This document shows positions 1 to 9,732 of a stretch of 25,490 bases of DNA, piece after piece. This DNA comes from Chara braunii (Eukaryota; Streptophyta; Charophyceae; Charales; Characeae). Under the pieces are notes generated by a model. That model made no database searches. It saw nothing but the letters and a program-made list of their open reading frames with translations, and was not told where the DNA came from. Position 1 is the first letter of the stretch. The number at the start of each line of letters is the position of its first letter. Both the position numbers and the translations under genes were made by a program. The stretch is taken from NCBI GenBank assembly GCA_003427395.1, contig BFEA01000433.1, positions 621,195 to 646,684 of the forward strand. The letters run 5' to 3'.

Positions 1-57
<57 letters not shown>
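1..57. repeat. (AG)n microsatellite
   Basis: An uninterrupted AG dinucleotide run fills the first 57 bases and is cut by the window edge, so its full length is unknown. Confidence 0.97.
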
Positions 58-60
<3 letters not shown>

Positions 61-106
61 GAAACAATAATAAAACGCCATCAGCGAGAATTGTTGTGCG
101 CCACAG

Positions 107-134
107 CGTAGCCGTGGCGGCGTAGCTGTGGCGG
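107..134. repeat. Two 14-bp tandem units in a GC-rich island
   Basis: CGTAGCCGTGGCGG is followed directly by CGTAGCTGTGGCGG (one mismatch). The preceding GCCACAG pairs with CTGTGGC of the second unit, so the island can also fold into a hairpin. It is a small GC-rich patch in otherwise AT-rich sequence. Confidence 0.8.
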
Positions 135-2349
135 GGTCCACTTGTAAATAATAATAATCACGATATTAAAACATCCAGTCATAATTCAAACAAATATCAA
201 CTGGTAACCTCATTAACAATGAGAACAATTGTCACATTTTTTTGAGACTTCACAAGAACAACTCACAGTGATGTTACAATGGTGGTGTAATCCAATCAAA
301 GGATAACATCTCGGATCCCAAGCCCCGCTTCTAGGACTAAGCCTCACCACATTTCCCTCCGATTTCAGTGTTTGTACCTGGTTGACTTCATCGAGCAGAG
401 TCAGACGACCCCATTCACAGTCGTCTAAGGGCTGGTTGGTAAGACCATACCTTTTCAGAGTGTGATGGACCCACCTAGCATGAGCTCCGCTCTGGCTTCC
501 ACTCCAAGCGTGCTCAGGCTAAGTAGTAGTCGTCTTACTCACTGTCAGAGTCCAAACAAGACCTTGAACACCTTCCTCCCTTTCGACAATAGTGTAGTCA
601 TCTCTCCTATACAAGGAAAATGACAAGACCCCACTGTGGACCAGGAACATTGTTTCTGTGTGAGTCTCACTACCGCCTACATGACTTAACTATACTCTCT
701 TCAAGTTTTTTAGGCAAAAGTATCAATCAACGTTGCAATTCCTCAACTTACGGGTTCTGTATGTTGAACTCCTTTGAGAGAATTTCTTCTCTTTAGAGGT
801 TGGTCATTCCATTCACCTTCAGTCCCATGCCGAACTTGGATTTCACACAACTTTTTTATCCTTATCGAAGAAAGCAATTCATAAGCATATATAGGCAGAC
901 ACAAACGGTCACCAAGCCATCAATAAATATATACATAACAATTCAAACTTCATTCAACCAAGAACAAAACATACAATGATACGTCACTTGAAACATATAT
1001 CATTCATTCCCATATGAATTCCTTCATACTCAGTCATACACATTTACCATAGTGAAAATAAGTAGTTTGTCATTCTTTATATAATACTGTAATTCGAGGA
1101 GTTCGATAACCCTAAAGTGGACACTCTCATACTTTAATTATACAGAGAATAACTTTGAAAGAGATAGTTATTTAGATATAGTTTTCAAAATCAGATAAAT
1201 ACAATCAGAATCTTTATGCAATGACTCCTAAAGTTACATCATTATCATATCCTATCACATATAACCTCAAACAGGTACCTATTTTTCACGTAGATGACCT
1301 AATATTACGTTTACTATACTATTTGTCCGTAATGATTAGTCAGTCACTAAGTGGTTGATGAAGTAATTTATATCTCATATTTCTTCTTAAGGTTAAATTA
1401 TACTTGCAATAAGGCACCTCACCAATCAGATTCTATACCATATTAGCATAATATTCTAATCAGATTTTTAGTAAATAGTCGGCTCCTAACTGTCACAACA
1501 ACTAAGCATAGTATAACTCTCTTTATTCTATTTATTTATTCACAATATGACTATAACCAGGTTTCTAAGGCTACAACGTCATATATACCTCAAGCTTGCC
1601 CTCTTGAAATATATACTAAATGTCGAGACCCCTTTGTACTTTGATAGACCAAGATATACAATCGTCCATGACCACTCTAATGCACCTATCATACAGAAAC
1701 ACATGACTTTTTATCATTATCATACTATAGTAAGTAGAGTATTTGAGGGGACAATAATCTCATACAAATAATGATGGATTCATATGTTATACGATACAAC
1801 CTTGATAGTTAGACAACTGTCGAGACCGAGCCTAGCATCAGGACCTATATCATATATCTCCGAGAATTTCGTGATCTGGTTAGACTATGTAAGCAATGAA
1901 TAAGGTTAATTTACTTTACAATCTTGTACTCAGATTATATGAGAAAAGTCATCACAAACGCACATAGTCTTTAAGTAGGTAGCCTAACAGTTATGCATTT
2001 TTCCAGGGGCTTAAAATGCCTATTTGTCATCCACGCACGTTATTCAACTTCAAAAGGGAACTAACATTACACATTACCTTTCTTTCCTTACTTTAGTGAG
2101 AATTTTCCTCGTCATTCAGAATAAGTACTACAATGATGAGATATAGAGGAGTCTGGTATGAAGAACCTTCCCTAAGTTAATCTGATTTAATCATTTTTAG
2201 ATTGTCGACAATAGTCTGGATTAGAGATTGAAGTCTTATTAGAACAAGCACTCAAATCTTGTTAGTTCAACTCTCGAATCCTACTATGGTTGCCTCTTAC
2301 ACAATTTCCTTATATGGTGGGATAGGAAATAAAACTCTGCCTAGGCAAC
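135..2349. other. AT-rich sequence without a recognisable gene
   Basis: I find no open frame that looks like a protein, no RNA gene and no clear mobile-element coding sequence here. The longest frames (for example a 74-codon one at 1547-1771) have compositions expected of random AT-rich DNA. The stretch may be the internal part of the LTR element whose primer binding site lies at 3743-3762, but that rests only on position and orientation. Confidence 0.6.
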
Positions 2350-2403
2350 GAGAGTGCCTTAAGCGGTACGACAAATGAGAATGCCTTAGGCGGTACGACA
2401 AAT
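2350..2403. repeat. Two 27-bp tandem units
   Basis: Two adjacent 27-bp units (2350-2376 and 2377-2403) differ at two positions. Both contain GCGGTACGACAAAT. A short recent tandem duplication is the simplest explanation. Confidence 0.9.
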
Positions 2404-2518
2404 GAATCGTTATATGTAGGCATATGACCATATGATTAAAGAAATAACGATGAGAGTCATGTTAGAATGAAACTATGTACGGGTGAGATAGTAAGGGATT
2501 ACCTGATGCAGATTTCGT

Positions 2519-2562
2519 ATAAAATAATCATATAAAATAATCATATAAGATAATCATATAAC
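2519..2562. repeat. 13-bp AT-rich tandem repeat (3.4 copies)
   Basis: ATAAAATAATCAT occurs at 2519-2531 and 2532-2544. A one-base variant follows at 2545-2557, then a partial unit. The last 8 bp, CATATAAC, form the left target-site duplication of the adjacent miniature transposon, so the element inserted at the edge of this array. Confidence 0.9.
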
Positions 2563-2665
2563 ATAGGTTACCTGATCGGACGTCCGGGGTCCCCCTGACC
2601 GTCCGGGGTTGTCCGCTTGGACAACCAGTTGGACATCCTCCCTTGGCAGACTGTCCGAGCCCGAA

Positions 2666-2703
<38 letters not shown>

Positions 2704-2947
2704 TCAAAAAAATATAAAAAAACTTATGTTATGCAGAAACATAAACTGAACAACTTTTATCTCGGGATCATATCGAAATTTATTGTCAATTTTAAAATAA
2801 AAGATCAAATAAAAGGCACCCCCAATTAATTTTATAATTTTTTTCGTGCATTTAATTGTTAAAAATGGAGTTGTCCGGGCCCGGACGTCCGGGACCCCCC
2901 TTACTGTCTGGCCAGGACGTCCTGCCGTCGGACAACCGGTGACATAG
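2563..2947. mobile_element. hAT-like miniature transposon, copy 1 (385 bp)
   Basis: Seen directly: the 8-bp word CATATAAC flanks the element at 2555-2562 and 2948-2955. The ends are imperfect terminal inverted repeats (ATAGGTTACC on the left; CTATGTCACC read inward from the right, 7 of 10 matching). GC-rich palindromic arms lie at about 2570-2670 and 2870-2940, both containing CGGACGTCCGG. Between them is an AT-rich core with 29 A at 2671-2699 and a conserved block from TATGTTATG at 2725. There is no transposase, so it would be non-autonomous. An 8-bp target duplication is the known hallmark of the hAT superfamily; the assignment is inference because the inverted repeats are short. The core aligns without gaps to the element at 8768-9521, about 70% identical over 75 bp by hand count. 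Caveat: the left CATATAAC lies in a 13-bp tandem array that repeats CATATAA, which weakens it slightly as a duplication. Confidence 0.65.
2671..2699. repeat. Poly(A) run, 29 nt
   Basis: A pure A tract lies inside the miniature transposon, directly after its left GC-rich arm. Copy 2 has an A-rich AAAT/AAAAT tract at the same relative place, so it looks like part of the element design rather than a retroposon tail. Confidence 0.97.
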
Positions 2948-2955
2948 CATATAAC

Positions 2956-3742
2956 TAAGCTTTTCGTGTTGTACTAGAGAACTAGCTCACATACAAGATT
3001 GAGATATGACCCTGATAGTAAAACTATTCGTAACGATCCTGTATAAAGAATCGAGACTTGAAAAGAGTATGCATTAGGACTTGTGAACTTCACATTACAC
3101 AAGTTATCTCGTTGCCCCTACTATCGACACTAATTAAGGATGTAGGAAGTTCTCTACCTTCTAAGGTGGTATGCAACATACTTGAATAGATAGTTCAGTT
3201 GAACAAGAAACGAAAGTCTGATAAACCCTACAACATAGATATGACTAGAAAGATACAGGAAAGGAAAGTCGTTTAAAAGCAAGGTTGATGACGTCAGTCT
3301 ACACTAGCTAAAGGTAAATAGAATAGTTAGTTACACACCTAACGAGTCGACACACGCGGTTACACGGACGCATGCCTCGAGTATGTAAACTGAAGGAAAA
3401 ATCCAACATACACAGATACTTCCCTAAAGTCCTTCACTAACCTAACTTATAACTTCTATGTAAAAGTATCACATTCACTAGCTGACATAAACTTCTAACT
3501 ATCCTATACTTTAGTTCGTTATTCTAAGGACGTTGGTAGGTAGTCGAAATCCCTAACAACATGACCCTTGCAGGTACAATTGATATAATTGCACACCTTT
3601 CCAAGTGCATCATCCCCTATTCGACATAATTTCAACCCGCATATCACGGACGATATCTGTTTGATTAAAGATTGTCGTTTTGCCGTGATCATCGTCTTAC
3701 CATACGCGAGTTCATTCACTCAGGACCTTGGCTGGAAAGCGA
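2956..3742. other. Non-coding AT-rich stretch
   Basis: No gene is supported. The minus-strand frame at 3519-3719 (66 codons) has no recognisable domain. If the primer binding site to the right is genuine, this is the untranslated leader or internal region of a decayed minus-strand LTR retrotransposon, but no gag or pol similarity is visible. Confidence 0.5.
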
Positions 3743-3762
3743 GATCCCCGGCAACGGCGCCA
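3743..3762 (-). other. Retrotransposon primer binding site (tRNA-Asp type)
   Basis: The plus strand reads GATCCCCGGCAACGGCGCCA, which as recalled is the 3' end of land-plant tRNA-Asp including the terminal CCA. CCA is added after transcription in eukaryotes and is absent from nuclear tRNA genes. The upstream bases also do not complete a T arm. The complement, starting TGGCGCCGTTGCC, is the primer binding site used by many plant Ty3/gypsy elements. The element is therefore on the minus strand, with its 5' LTR at higher coordinates. Two bases separate the match from TG at 3765, the expected LTR edge. Confidence 0.7.
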
Positions 3763-3764
3763 CC

Positions 3765-4349
3765 TGTCGCGCGCGGCGGTCCTACACCCAGACGCAACGT
3801 ATTTTCAGTGTCGGACCTCACGATCCTATAACGCAGGAGTTTTATAAGAGTTTCAGCCAAAGACCAACTTCGACTGTGCTCGCCAGCTATACCTCTCGCG
3901 ACCTCCTGCGACAGGACAAAGATTCCACGAGGTACAACTTACCTCCACCTGCGGGAGTTGTCACCATCCCTTAGGTGGGTGTATCCCTGCTGAGTTACGG
4001 ACCCACATGTGAAGGTTTTTACTTGCAATCGCAGAGGTAAGTCAGCCGAGGGCGTTTGCTCGATCGTCGTAGCACAGGCATACGAGCAGTTGAAAGCCTA
4101 AGACTAACTCATATACGCGTCAGGCATCGGGGCGCTGATCTTCCGGACCGACTCACAATTCAGGTCGACTCGACCGACGGACGTTCGTGCATACTATGCT
4201 TTGACGATAATTAGTTTCAATGTGTATGACTTACAACCTAGTCCCTTTTCGGAACACAATCCCCTCAGTACTTGAATTATCAAGGGTCGCTCGTAGAACA
4301 TATACCCATCCTACATAGTGATTACATCCTTTCAGTATATTTCTTTATG
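3765..4349 (-). mobile_element. Putative LTR remnant next to the primer binding site
   Basis: By the standard LTR-retrotransposon layout, the 5' LTR of a minus-strand element should begin (plus coordinates) at TG, 3765, immediately right of the primer binding site. The first 200 bp are clearly more GC-rich than the flanks. I cannot place the outer LTR edge, and I found no second LTR copy in the window, so only the inner edge is supported. Frames crossing this boundary (3589-3831 and 3672-3974) are judged fortuitous. Confidence 0.35.
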
Positions 4350-4367
4350 AAAAAAAAAAAAAAAAAA
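4350..4367. repeat. Poly(A) run, 18 nt
   Basis: An A tract interrupts otherwise featureless AT-rich DNA. It could be a retroposon tail on the plus strand, but no repeat ending there is recognisable. Confidence 0.9.
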
Positions 4368-5464
4368 CCTTTGTCATATCACACATACATATGAAATGAA
4401 ATAAGACTGAGTAGATAGACAAGGATATGTCACGTACACGTAACACATTCACATAAACAGTCTGGATTCATCATAGAAAACATAGGTCGTAACATGAAAT
4501 GAACATGAAATGAATAAGGTTTTTAGCCTTATCAGTAATCCTAATCTGCTTAACAATCAAGGAAAGACGCAAGGCTAGGTACTCAAACCAAATGTATAAA
4601 TTCGCACGTTGATGAAATGTTTGGATCAAGACCCAATATAGTGTAAGTTTCTCAAAATGGGTTGCAGTGAATAGCATGTGGCTGGTCGTTTTACTGACCT
4701 GCAGACAAAGTCAATCACATTTACACAATCCTAACAGAGTCAACCTTTTATTCACTTTCACCCACATTACACTTACGCTTACAACCTTTCCCCTAGACAT
4801 CCCCTTTTTCGACTTAGTCATTCAGCCTCATCTGACTTTAGTGATTCAAGGACCCTTTTTGACCAAATACAAACCCTTTAGACAATGACCCGAAAATCGG
4901 AGATGCCTTTCAGTAAAAAGGTCGATGCAAAGTGTGGGTGTCGAGGGTGAGTGAGGGATGAGTTGGCGAACCAGCCTGTTACCATAAGGCAATAACATGT
5001 AGTCTTGTATAGACTCATAACGACTCCTCTTGAAAGTTAAGGTGACCTGCAATCACACACAGGTCAACACGGTCTCAACACCACTTTGCTATCGATATGA
5101 TCCTATCTGAAGTTCAATATATTGAACTTCATTTTAGTCGGGAATAATACTACATCGACATAACTCCCTCTAGGCAGCCTCTCTAACCTCTTATCAGACC
5201 AATCTCTAGACATAGTCATCTAAAGGTAGAGAAGTATAAAGCTAACATCACTAATAGTTTATGCCTTATCATACGATTTAAGAACATGCACAGTCAAAAC
5301 ATCATCAATCTTATCTCGAATAGAATCAAAAGATTGATATCAATCAAGAGGTTAAGGTAGCATGACAGGTCATACGGGCCCACATTCCTTCTACCTCCAC
5401 CTTAGTAGAATCAAACAGTAAACCATATCAGTAAGTTTGTCTTTTGCGGGTTTTCATAAGAGTT
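4368..5464. other. Non-coding stretch, no gene seen
   Basis: Only short frames are present (68-73 codons, on both strands) with no recognisable domain or composition. The one structured item is the palindrome at 5108-5131. Confidence 0.55.
5108..5131. repeat. 24-bp perfect palindrome
   Basis: GAAGTTCAATATATTGAACTTC (5109-5130), extended by T on the left and A on the right, is a perfect 12+12 inverted repeat with no spacer. It could be a dimeric protein-binding site or a chance or transposon-derived palindrome; nothing nearby decides. Confidence 0.85.
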
Positions 5465-5817
5465 GTCATAGTAGGGTAAATCACATGGGATCCTCATCTT
5501 ATTGGGCGTTTGGTCGTGATAGGGCAGACCTCATGGGGTCTCGCTTCTCCTATCACCGTTAGATGTCGAAGCACAGCTGGCGGGCAATAAGGCAGACTTC
5601 TCGGAGCCTCACTTCTCTTATCACCACCTCCCTTACCCGTACTAACTTATTGTGATAGGGCAGGTCTTGCGGCCTCGTTCCTCCTATCGCTTGCGTTGAC
5701 GTACGGCTGACTCGTAGGCTTCTCACAGCCTTGCTTCTCTTATCACCACCACTTTTTTCTTAGCCGTGCAGTTAGGCAATAGGGCAGGCCTGTCGGGGCC
5801 TTGCTCCTCCTATCACC
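5465..5817. repeat. Regularly spaced array of about 42-bp hairpin repeats
   Basis: Five clear units lie at 5516-5557, 5584-5625, 5652-5690, 5706-5747 and 5776-5817; a diverged sixth begins near 5465. Typical units start GTGATAGGGCAG or GCAATAAGGCAG and end CTTCTCCTATCACC or CTTCTCTTATCACC, so GTGATAGG and CCTATCAC pair as a stem around a variable, GC-rich middle. Unit 4 is the least regular. Spacers between units are 26, 26, 15 and 28 bp and are unrelated in sequence. The layout resembles a CRISPR array, but this is a eukaryotic context and the repeats are not identical, so a hairpin-forming tandem repeat or decayed element remnant is the proper call. No protein gene adjoins it. Confidence 0.85.
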
Positions 5818-6118
5818 CTCACAAGTTCTCTCGACGAACTCGGCCGTCGCTTTCGATGCTTCTTTAAGCCCTGGATCATTCAAAAGTTTTTAAGCTCATG
5901 CGGGTAGGTCATACGAAACATGTGTCCCACATCTTAAAAGTTTTCTGCCTGATCTCCGAACTGTGTTAGTTTAAGACTTTGAGAAGATGCAGACTTTAAT
6001 CAACTGTAGGGCAAGAGTTAGTTGATGTTGTCCACTTTCACAGTACTTTGACCAATAGCACGCACAATCCTTCAATCCACTGTGAATCCCGCTTTATCAA
6101 TGTCAGGTGGTCTATTAA

Positions 6119-6152
6119 GCAAGGCAAGACTTCACAGAGTCGATTCCCTTGC
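6119..6152. repeat. Diverged outlying copy of the hairpin repeat
   Basis: GCAAGG (6119-6124) pairs with CCTTGC (6147-6152) around a middle containing AAGACTTC. This matches the GGCAGACTTCTC part of unit 2 of the array 300 bp upstream. Size (34 bp) and architecture fit, but sequence identity is modest. Confidence 0.45.
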
Positions 6153-6279
6153 GGCCACATTCCCACAAAAAAAACACTTATATAGCGAGACAGTTACACG
6201 AAACTTCTCGTTCTCGCTATGCTTTTGAGCAACAGTTAGTCATACACAGTCCCTTTCTGTCAGATCATGGCAGATGAAC

Positions 6280-6368
6280 TGCGCACCGCATTGTCTCACT
6301 CGATCGGTTGCGCACAGTGTCCGCTCACTTGATTGGTTGTGTACTGCACCCCGCTCACCCCAATTGGT
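6280..6368. repeat. Minisatellite, three 29-31 bp units
   Basis: Units at 6280-6308, 6309-6337 and 6338-6368 share a TGCGCAC or TGTGTAC start, a CTCAC centre and an end of the form GATCGGT, GATTGGT or AATTGGT. They have diverged, so this is an old tandem duplication. Confidence 0.8.
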
Positions 6369-6877
6369 CACGGACAACATCGCTTATCCATGGCACATCG
6401 GATTTCGGCCAACTCACCGCTATAATAGGTGATAAAAAAAATAAAATAAAAATAAATAAATAAAATTTGGAAGACAAATATGCAAGGAATATGAGCAGGA
6501 ACGATACACTGAAAGTCAAGCTGCGAAATCACACAGGTGTCAAAGTAGTCACGTACAAGAAGAGAGCACAAAATACATTGAGATTCCATCCAAATAAGAG
6601 CAATACGATAAGCTCTTGAACCAATGTTCAAGTCCTAAGGCCACACCAACATAGTATCCAGCGTAGCCCGTCTCTATCTGGTTCCCCCGCCCAGCCTACA
6701 TTACTTGCCTAACCTTCTCCGGTCGCATTCACGCAACAGGCTCAATTCGACCTTGAAGGCCAATGTGCATGGCATCAACACCATAGCTGACCTCTCAGAT
6801 ACACCAGGTATGTATCTCTTTCCTTTTTTTTTCTCATTCTCTCTTTCTCTGTCCCTCTCTCGTTTTTTGTGTATGCG

Positions 6878-7310
6878 TCTCTCCTTGTTTGTCACTGTGT
6901 GACGGCGTGTCTCGGTGTGTATATGTGTATCAATGTATTTCATTGTGTATTTGTCATTGTGCCCTGTCACTGTGCACTATGTGACTATGTATGTGTCGTT
7001 GTGCACTGCGTGACTGTGTACGTATCACTATGCACTGCGTGACTGTGTATGTGTCACTGTGCACTATGTGCCTTTCACCGTGTCTGCGTTATGGTGACTA
7101 TACGACTGTGTATCTACGTGCGTGTGTGTCCCTATGCACTGTGTGCCTGTGACTGTATGTGTTTCACTCAGTATGTGTGTATTTCACTATGCATGCGTGT
7201 GTGTCACAGTATCTGTGTGTGCCTCAGTATCTGTGTGTGTAACTGTGTCTGTGCGTGTGACTGTGTTTCTCACATTGTCTGTATGTGACACGGTGCATGT
7301 CACATACCGT
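6878..7310. repeat. GT-rich degenerate minisatellite with three clean 29-bp units
   Basis: The tract is strongly T/G-rich on the plus strand. Three consecutive 29-bp units are visible at 6982-7010, 7011-7039 and 7040-7068, each with TGACT at the start and a GCACT near the end. Flanking copies are diverged. Open frames crossing it, on both strands, are simple-sequence artefacts rich in Cys/Val or Thr/His. Confidence 0.9.
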
Positions 7311-8309
7311 AATGGTGCAGACCAGAACAAGAACCGACCTCTTTCACATAGTACAGGATAGCGCAGCGGAAGACTAAAATACCAATGATCAGACCAATCA
7401 ATGTTGTAATGCAGACCAAGCATACATCATCATCATCGCAGGGTGTGAAGGGGCCTAGCGCTCACGCAGGAGGAATGCGTCAGTCCCCAAACATTCACAA
7501 ACGAGTAGGAGGGAGATCAAACGAAGCAGAGGGGGAAGATGGGAATGTAGTCAACGCCAAATAGGCCCAAATAATCCCTTATCCAATGTCTCAGTCCCAA
7601 TGCCGAGTCTGAATCCGAATGTCGTCAAATCCTAAAGTCACAAATCTCTCTCTCTCCTGTAGTCTGTAGACGCTGAGAGGTCAGGCAGCGAGAGGATGAG
7701 GGAAAGATGGTGGACTTATAGGAGGAAGAGAAAAAACTCTCTCTGTTTCTTGGCTCAGTACTAACCTTTTGAAGATGGCGCCTTGTTTCAGGGACATCAA
7801 AGACGAAGCTGGAGCTACGGTGCCACAAGCAAGTCTCCCTGACCTCCGCCCCTTCTCTCTACTTGGCGCTAAGTGCCCAACCTACTTCCTACACGGTTAG
7901 TACATGCCAACTAATTGACAATGCAACTGTTGACCTCATCAGCCAACGAAGTACTTGAAGATTTTGACCAATGCAGGTCATCGCCAATAGTACCAGGTAT
8001 GTGCCCTCACAACATCATCATCTTTCTCTCTCTCCGTTCCCTCTTCCTCTCACTCTTCCATCTCCCTCTACCCTGCGCATCTCCCTCGTTATCAGTCCTC
8101 ACCCTTGTTGCGCCTATCATCACGTCCGTGCACTCACTTCACATCTCCTTTCCGCGCACGCTTATTTCTGTCCGCTCTCCATTCCTCTTCCATCCTCACC
8201 CTCTCTCTTTTTCGTTACTACACAGGTTGTTTTCTCTGTCCTCTTCTTTCGAGAATTAAGATGATTAATAGTAATAATAATAAAGTTAAAACAGAGGAAT
8301 GATTAAAGC

Positions 8310-8327
8310 AAAAAAAAAAAAAAAAAA
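8310..8327. repeat. Poly(A) run, 18 nt
   Basis: The run follows a TAATAATAATAA stretch and an A-rich lead-in, directly after the pyrimidine-rich segment ending near 8260. This could be a retroposed poly(A) tail on the plus strand; the upstream body is not recognised. Confidence 0.9.
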
Positions 8328-8733
8328 CCGTATACTAACTCTTTGTCAGGCTAGGCACATTCATGAAAAGAGAAAGCAAGGACGACAACGGACCGGGGCC
8401 CGTAGCAAGTTGTTTTCATCGAAGTTTCGCTGACACATCAAGAAGCAGAATTATCTCCTATAATTTTCTATCCCCAGGTAAGTCGAGGTAAGTTATTCTT
8501 TCCTTGTGTGTCGGCCCTCTTTCCTTCTTCTTGCGCTCCTCCTTCATCCTCATCTAATCGGAGTGCGTTCCTATCTTTCTAACTTGCACCTGCGTTCACT
8601 CTCACCTCCTTCGCCATCCACCCTGGCTCACGCTCTGATCTCCCACCTCGACTCGCGCTCCCTCCTTCCTCGCACATTGCACTCACGGCTATCCCCAGCT
8701 CTCACCCTACCGTTTATTTGAGGTAATTTTGTT

Positions 8734-8767
8734 ATAATAATAATAATAATAATAATAATATAATATA
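8734..8767. repeat. (TAA)n microsatellite, left half
   Basis: A TAA run is interrupted by the element starting at 8768. The matching right half is at 9522-9571, so the transposon appears to have landed inside one TAA microsatellite. Confidence 0.9.
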
Positions 8768-9521
8768 ATCAAGGTAACTGGCGTTCGGGACGGGCCGAAC
8801 GCCCGAACGTATGGGACCCCTTGGGGATGCGTTTGGTCGTTCGGGTCGAACGCGGACCAAAAAAAATAAAAAATAAATAAAAATAAATAAAAATAAAAAT
8901 GAAACAAAGATATGTTATGAAAAAAAATAAATTAAAAAATATTTGCCTGAGCATAACATCCAAATTCCTGACCAAATTTGAAATAAAAATAAAATACAAA
9001 AAACAAATATTAATAAAATGTATATATCGTCAAATAGAACTGTATATATATATTAGTAAGTGCACGAGCACGTTTTCGACACCGCCATCTTTGGCAATTT
9101 TTCATTTTTTTTTGGCATAGTTAAGTGCCTAGAAAACTTACAAATATGTAATTTACATAATGCCAAACCCACCAAAAAAGTTTCAAAAATAATAAAATTG
9201 TTTAGACCACGAACTAAAGTGAAAACAAAAAGTTAAAAACGAAAAACAACGTGGGCAAGCCCGTTTTGACACTGCCTTTTTTGGCGATTTGTAATTCTTA
9301 TTTGGCTGAGCTAAATGACTTGAAATTTTATAGGCATGTACCTGACGTCATAGAGAACTCACAAAATAAAATTCAGAAAAAACAAATTGTTTTTAGGCCC
9401 CGAAATATTTTTTGGCGGGGGCCGAACGTTGTCGGGTTCAGACCCCGTACGGGACCCCGAACGCCCGTACGTACGGAGGTTTGCCCGGGGACCTCCATAC
9501 GTACGGGCTGGTGACCCTGAT
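8768..9521. mobile_element. hAT-like miniature transposon, copy 2 (about 754 bp)
   Basis: The terminal inverted repeats are ATCAAGGTAACTGGCG (left) and ATCAGGGTCACCAGCC (read inward from the right), 11 of 16 identical. Each end carries a GC-rich arm (8777-8860; 9410-9515) rich in GAACG/CGTACG palindromes and containing GGGACCCC. The AT-rich interior begins with the TATGTTATG block at 8911, homologous to copy 1. It then holds two tandem units of about 191 bp (9060-9250; from 9251). There is no transposase frame. The CAGGG-type end fits hAT families; the 8-bp target duplication cannot be verified because the flanks are TAA repeats. It is twice the length of copy 1, chiefly because of the tandem units. 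Confidence 0.65.
9060..9407. repeat. Two tandem units (period 191 bp) inside the miniature transposon
   Basis: Unit 1 starts at 9060 and unit 2 at 9251. Over the first 47 columns I count 37 matches with one gap, including CGTTTT, GACAC and TTTGGC. Both end near an anchor with TTGTTT followed by AGRCC and CGAA. Similarity fades in between, so the duplication is old. Confidence 0.75.
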
Positions 9522-9522
9522 G

Positions 9523-9570
<48 letters not shown>

Positions 9571-9571
9571 T
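9522..9571. repeat. (TAA)n microsatellite, right half
   Basis: About 16 TAA/ATA repeats directly abut the right end of the miniature transposon. Together with the left half they suggest a TAA-rich target. Confidence 0.95.
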
Positions 9572-9732
9572 AACAACAATCGAACAACAATAATGATAAT
9601 AGAACTACGATTATTATTAATATAAACAAATCAACATCCCAGTTCGAAGTAATCGCGATGGAGGGGGGCTCATTCTGTTCGCGGGTCGGAGGCCAGTGCT
9701 GCCCGCCAAGTAGCTTCTCTCTTTGTCTCTCT
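9572..9732. other. Short unique stretch, nothing recognised
   Basis: It is AT-rich up to about 9650, then mixed sequence leading into CT and CA repeats. No frame or motif can be supported. Confidence 0.5.

Larger units (their letters stand above)
6690..8720 (+). other. Pyrimidine-rich segments preceded by donor-like sites; no supported gene
   Basis: Donor-like sites AG|GTATGT (GT at 6808 and 7997) and AG|GTAAGT (GT at 8478) are each followed shortly by long C/T-rich tracts. A plausible acceptor, a pyrimidine tract ending in CTACACAG at about 8226, follows the second. This could be the remains of a spliced plus-strand gene or a dispersed repeat that carries such a site. The sequence before each donor gives only short frames with no recognisable domain, so I do not call a CDS. 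Confidence 0.3.

Noticed and set aside
3743-3762. A tRNA-Asp gene or tRNA gene fragment on the plus strand
   Set aside because: Only the last 20 bases match, the T arm upstream is not complementary, and the match includes CCA, which nuclear genes do not encode; a primer binding site explains it better.
5465-5817. A true CRISPR array
   Set aside because: The context is eukaryotic, repeats differ from each other, unit spacing is irregular after the third unit, and no cas gene is present.
7049-7423. Cys/Val-rich and Thr/His-rich peptides
   Set aside because: They are translations of the GT-rich minisatellite.
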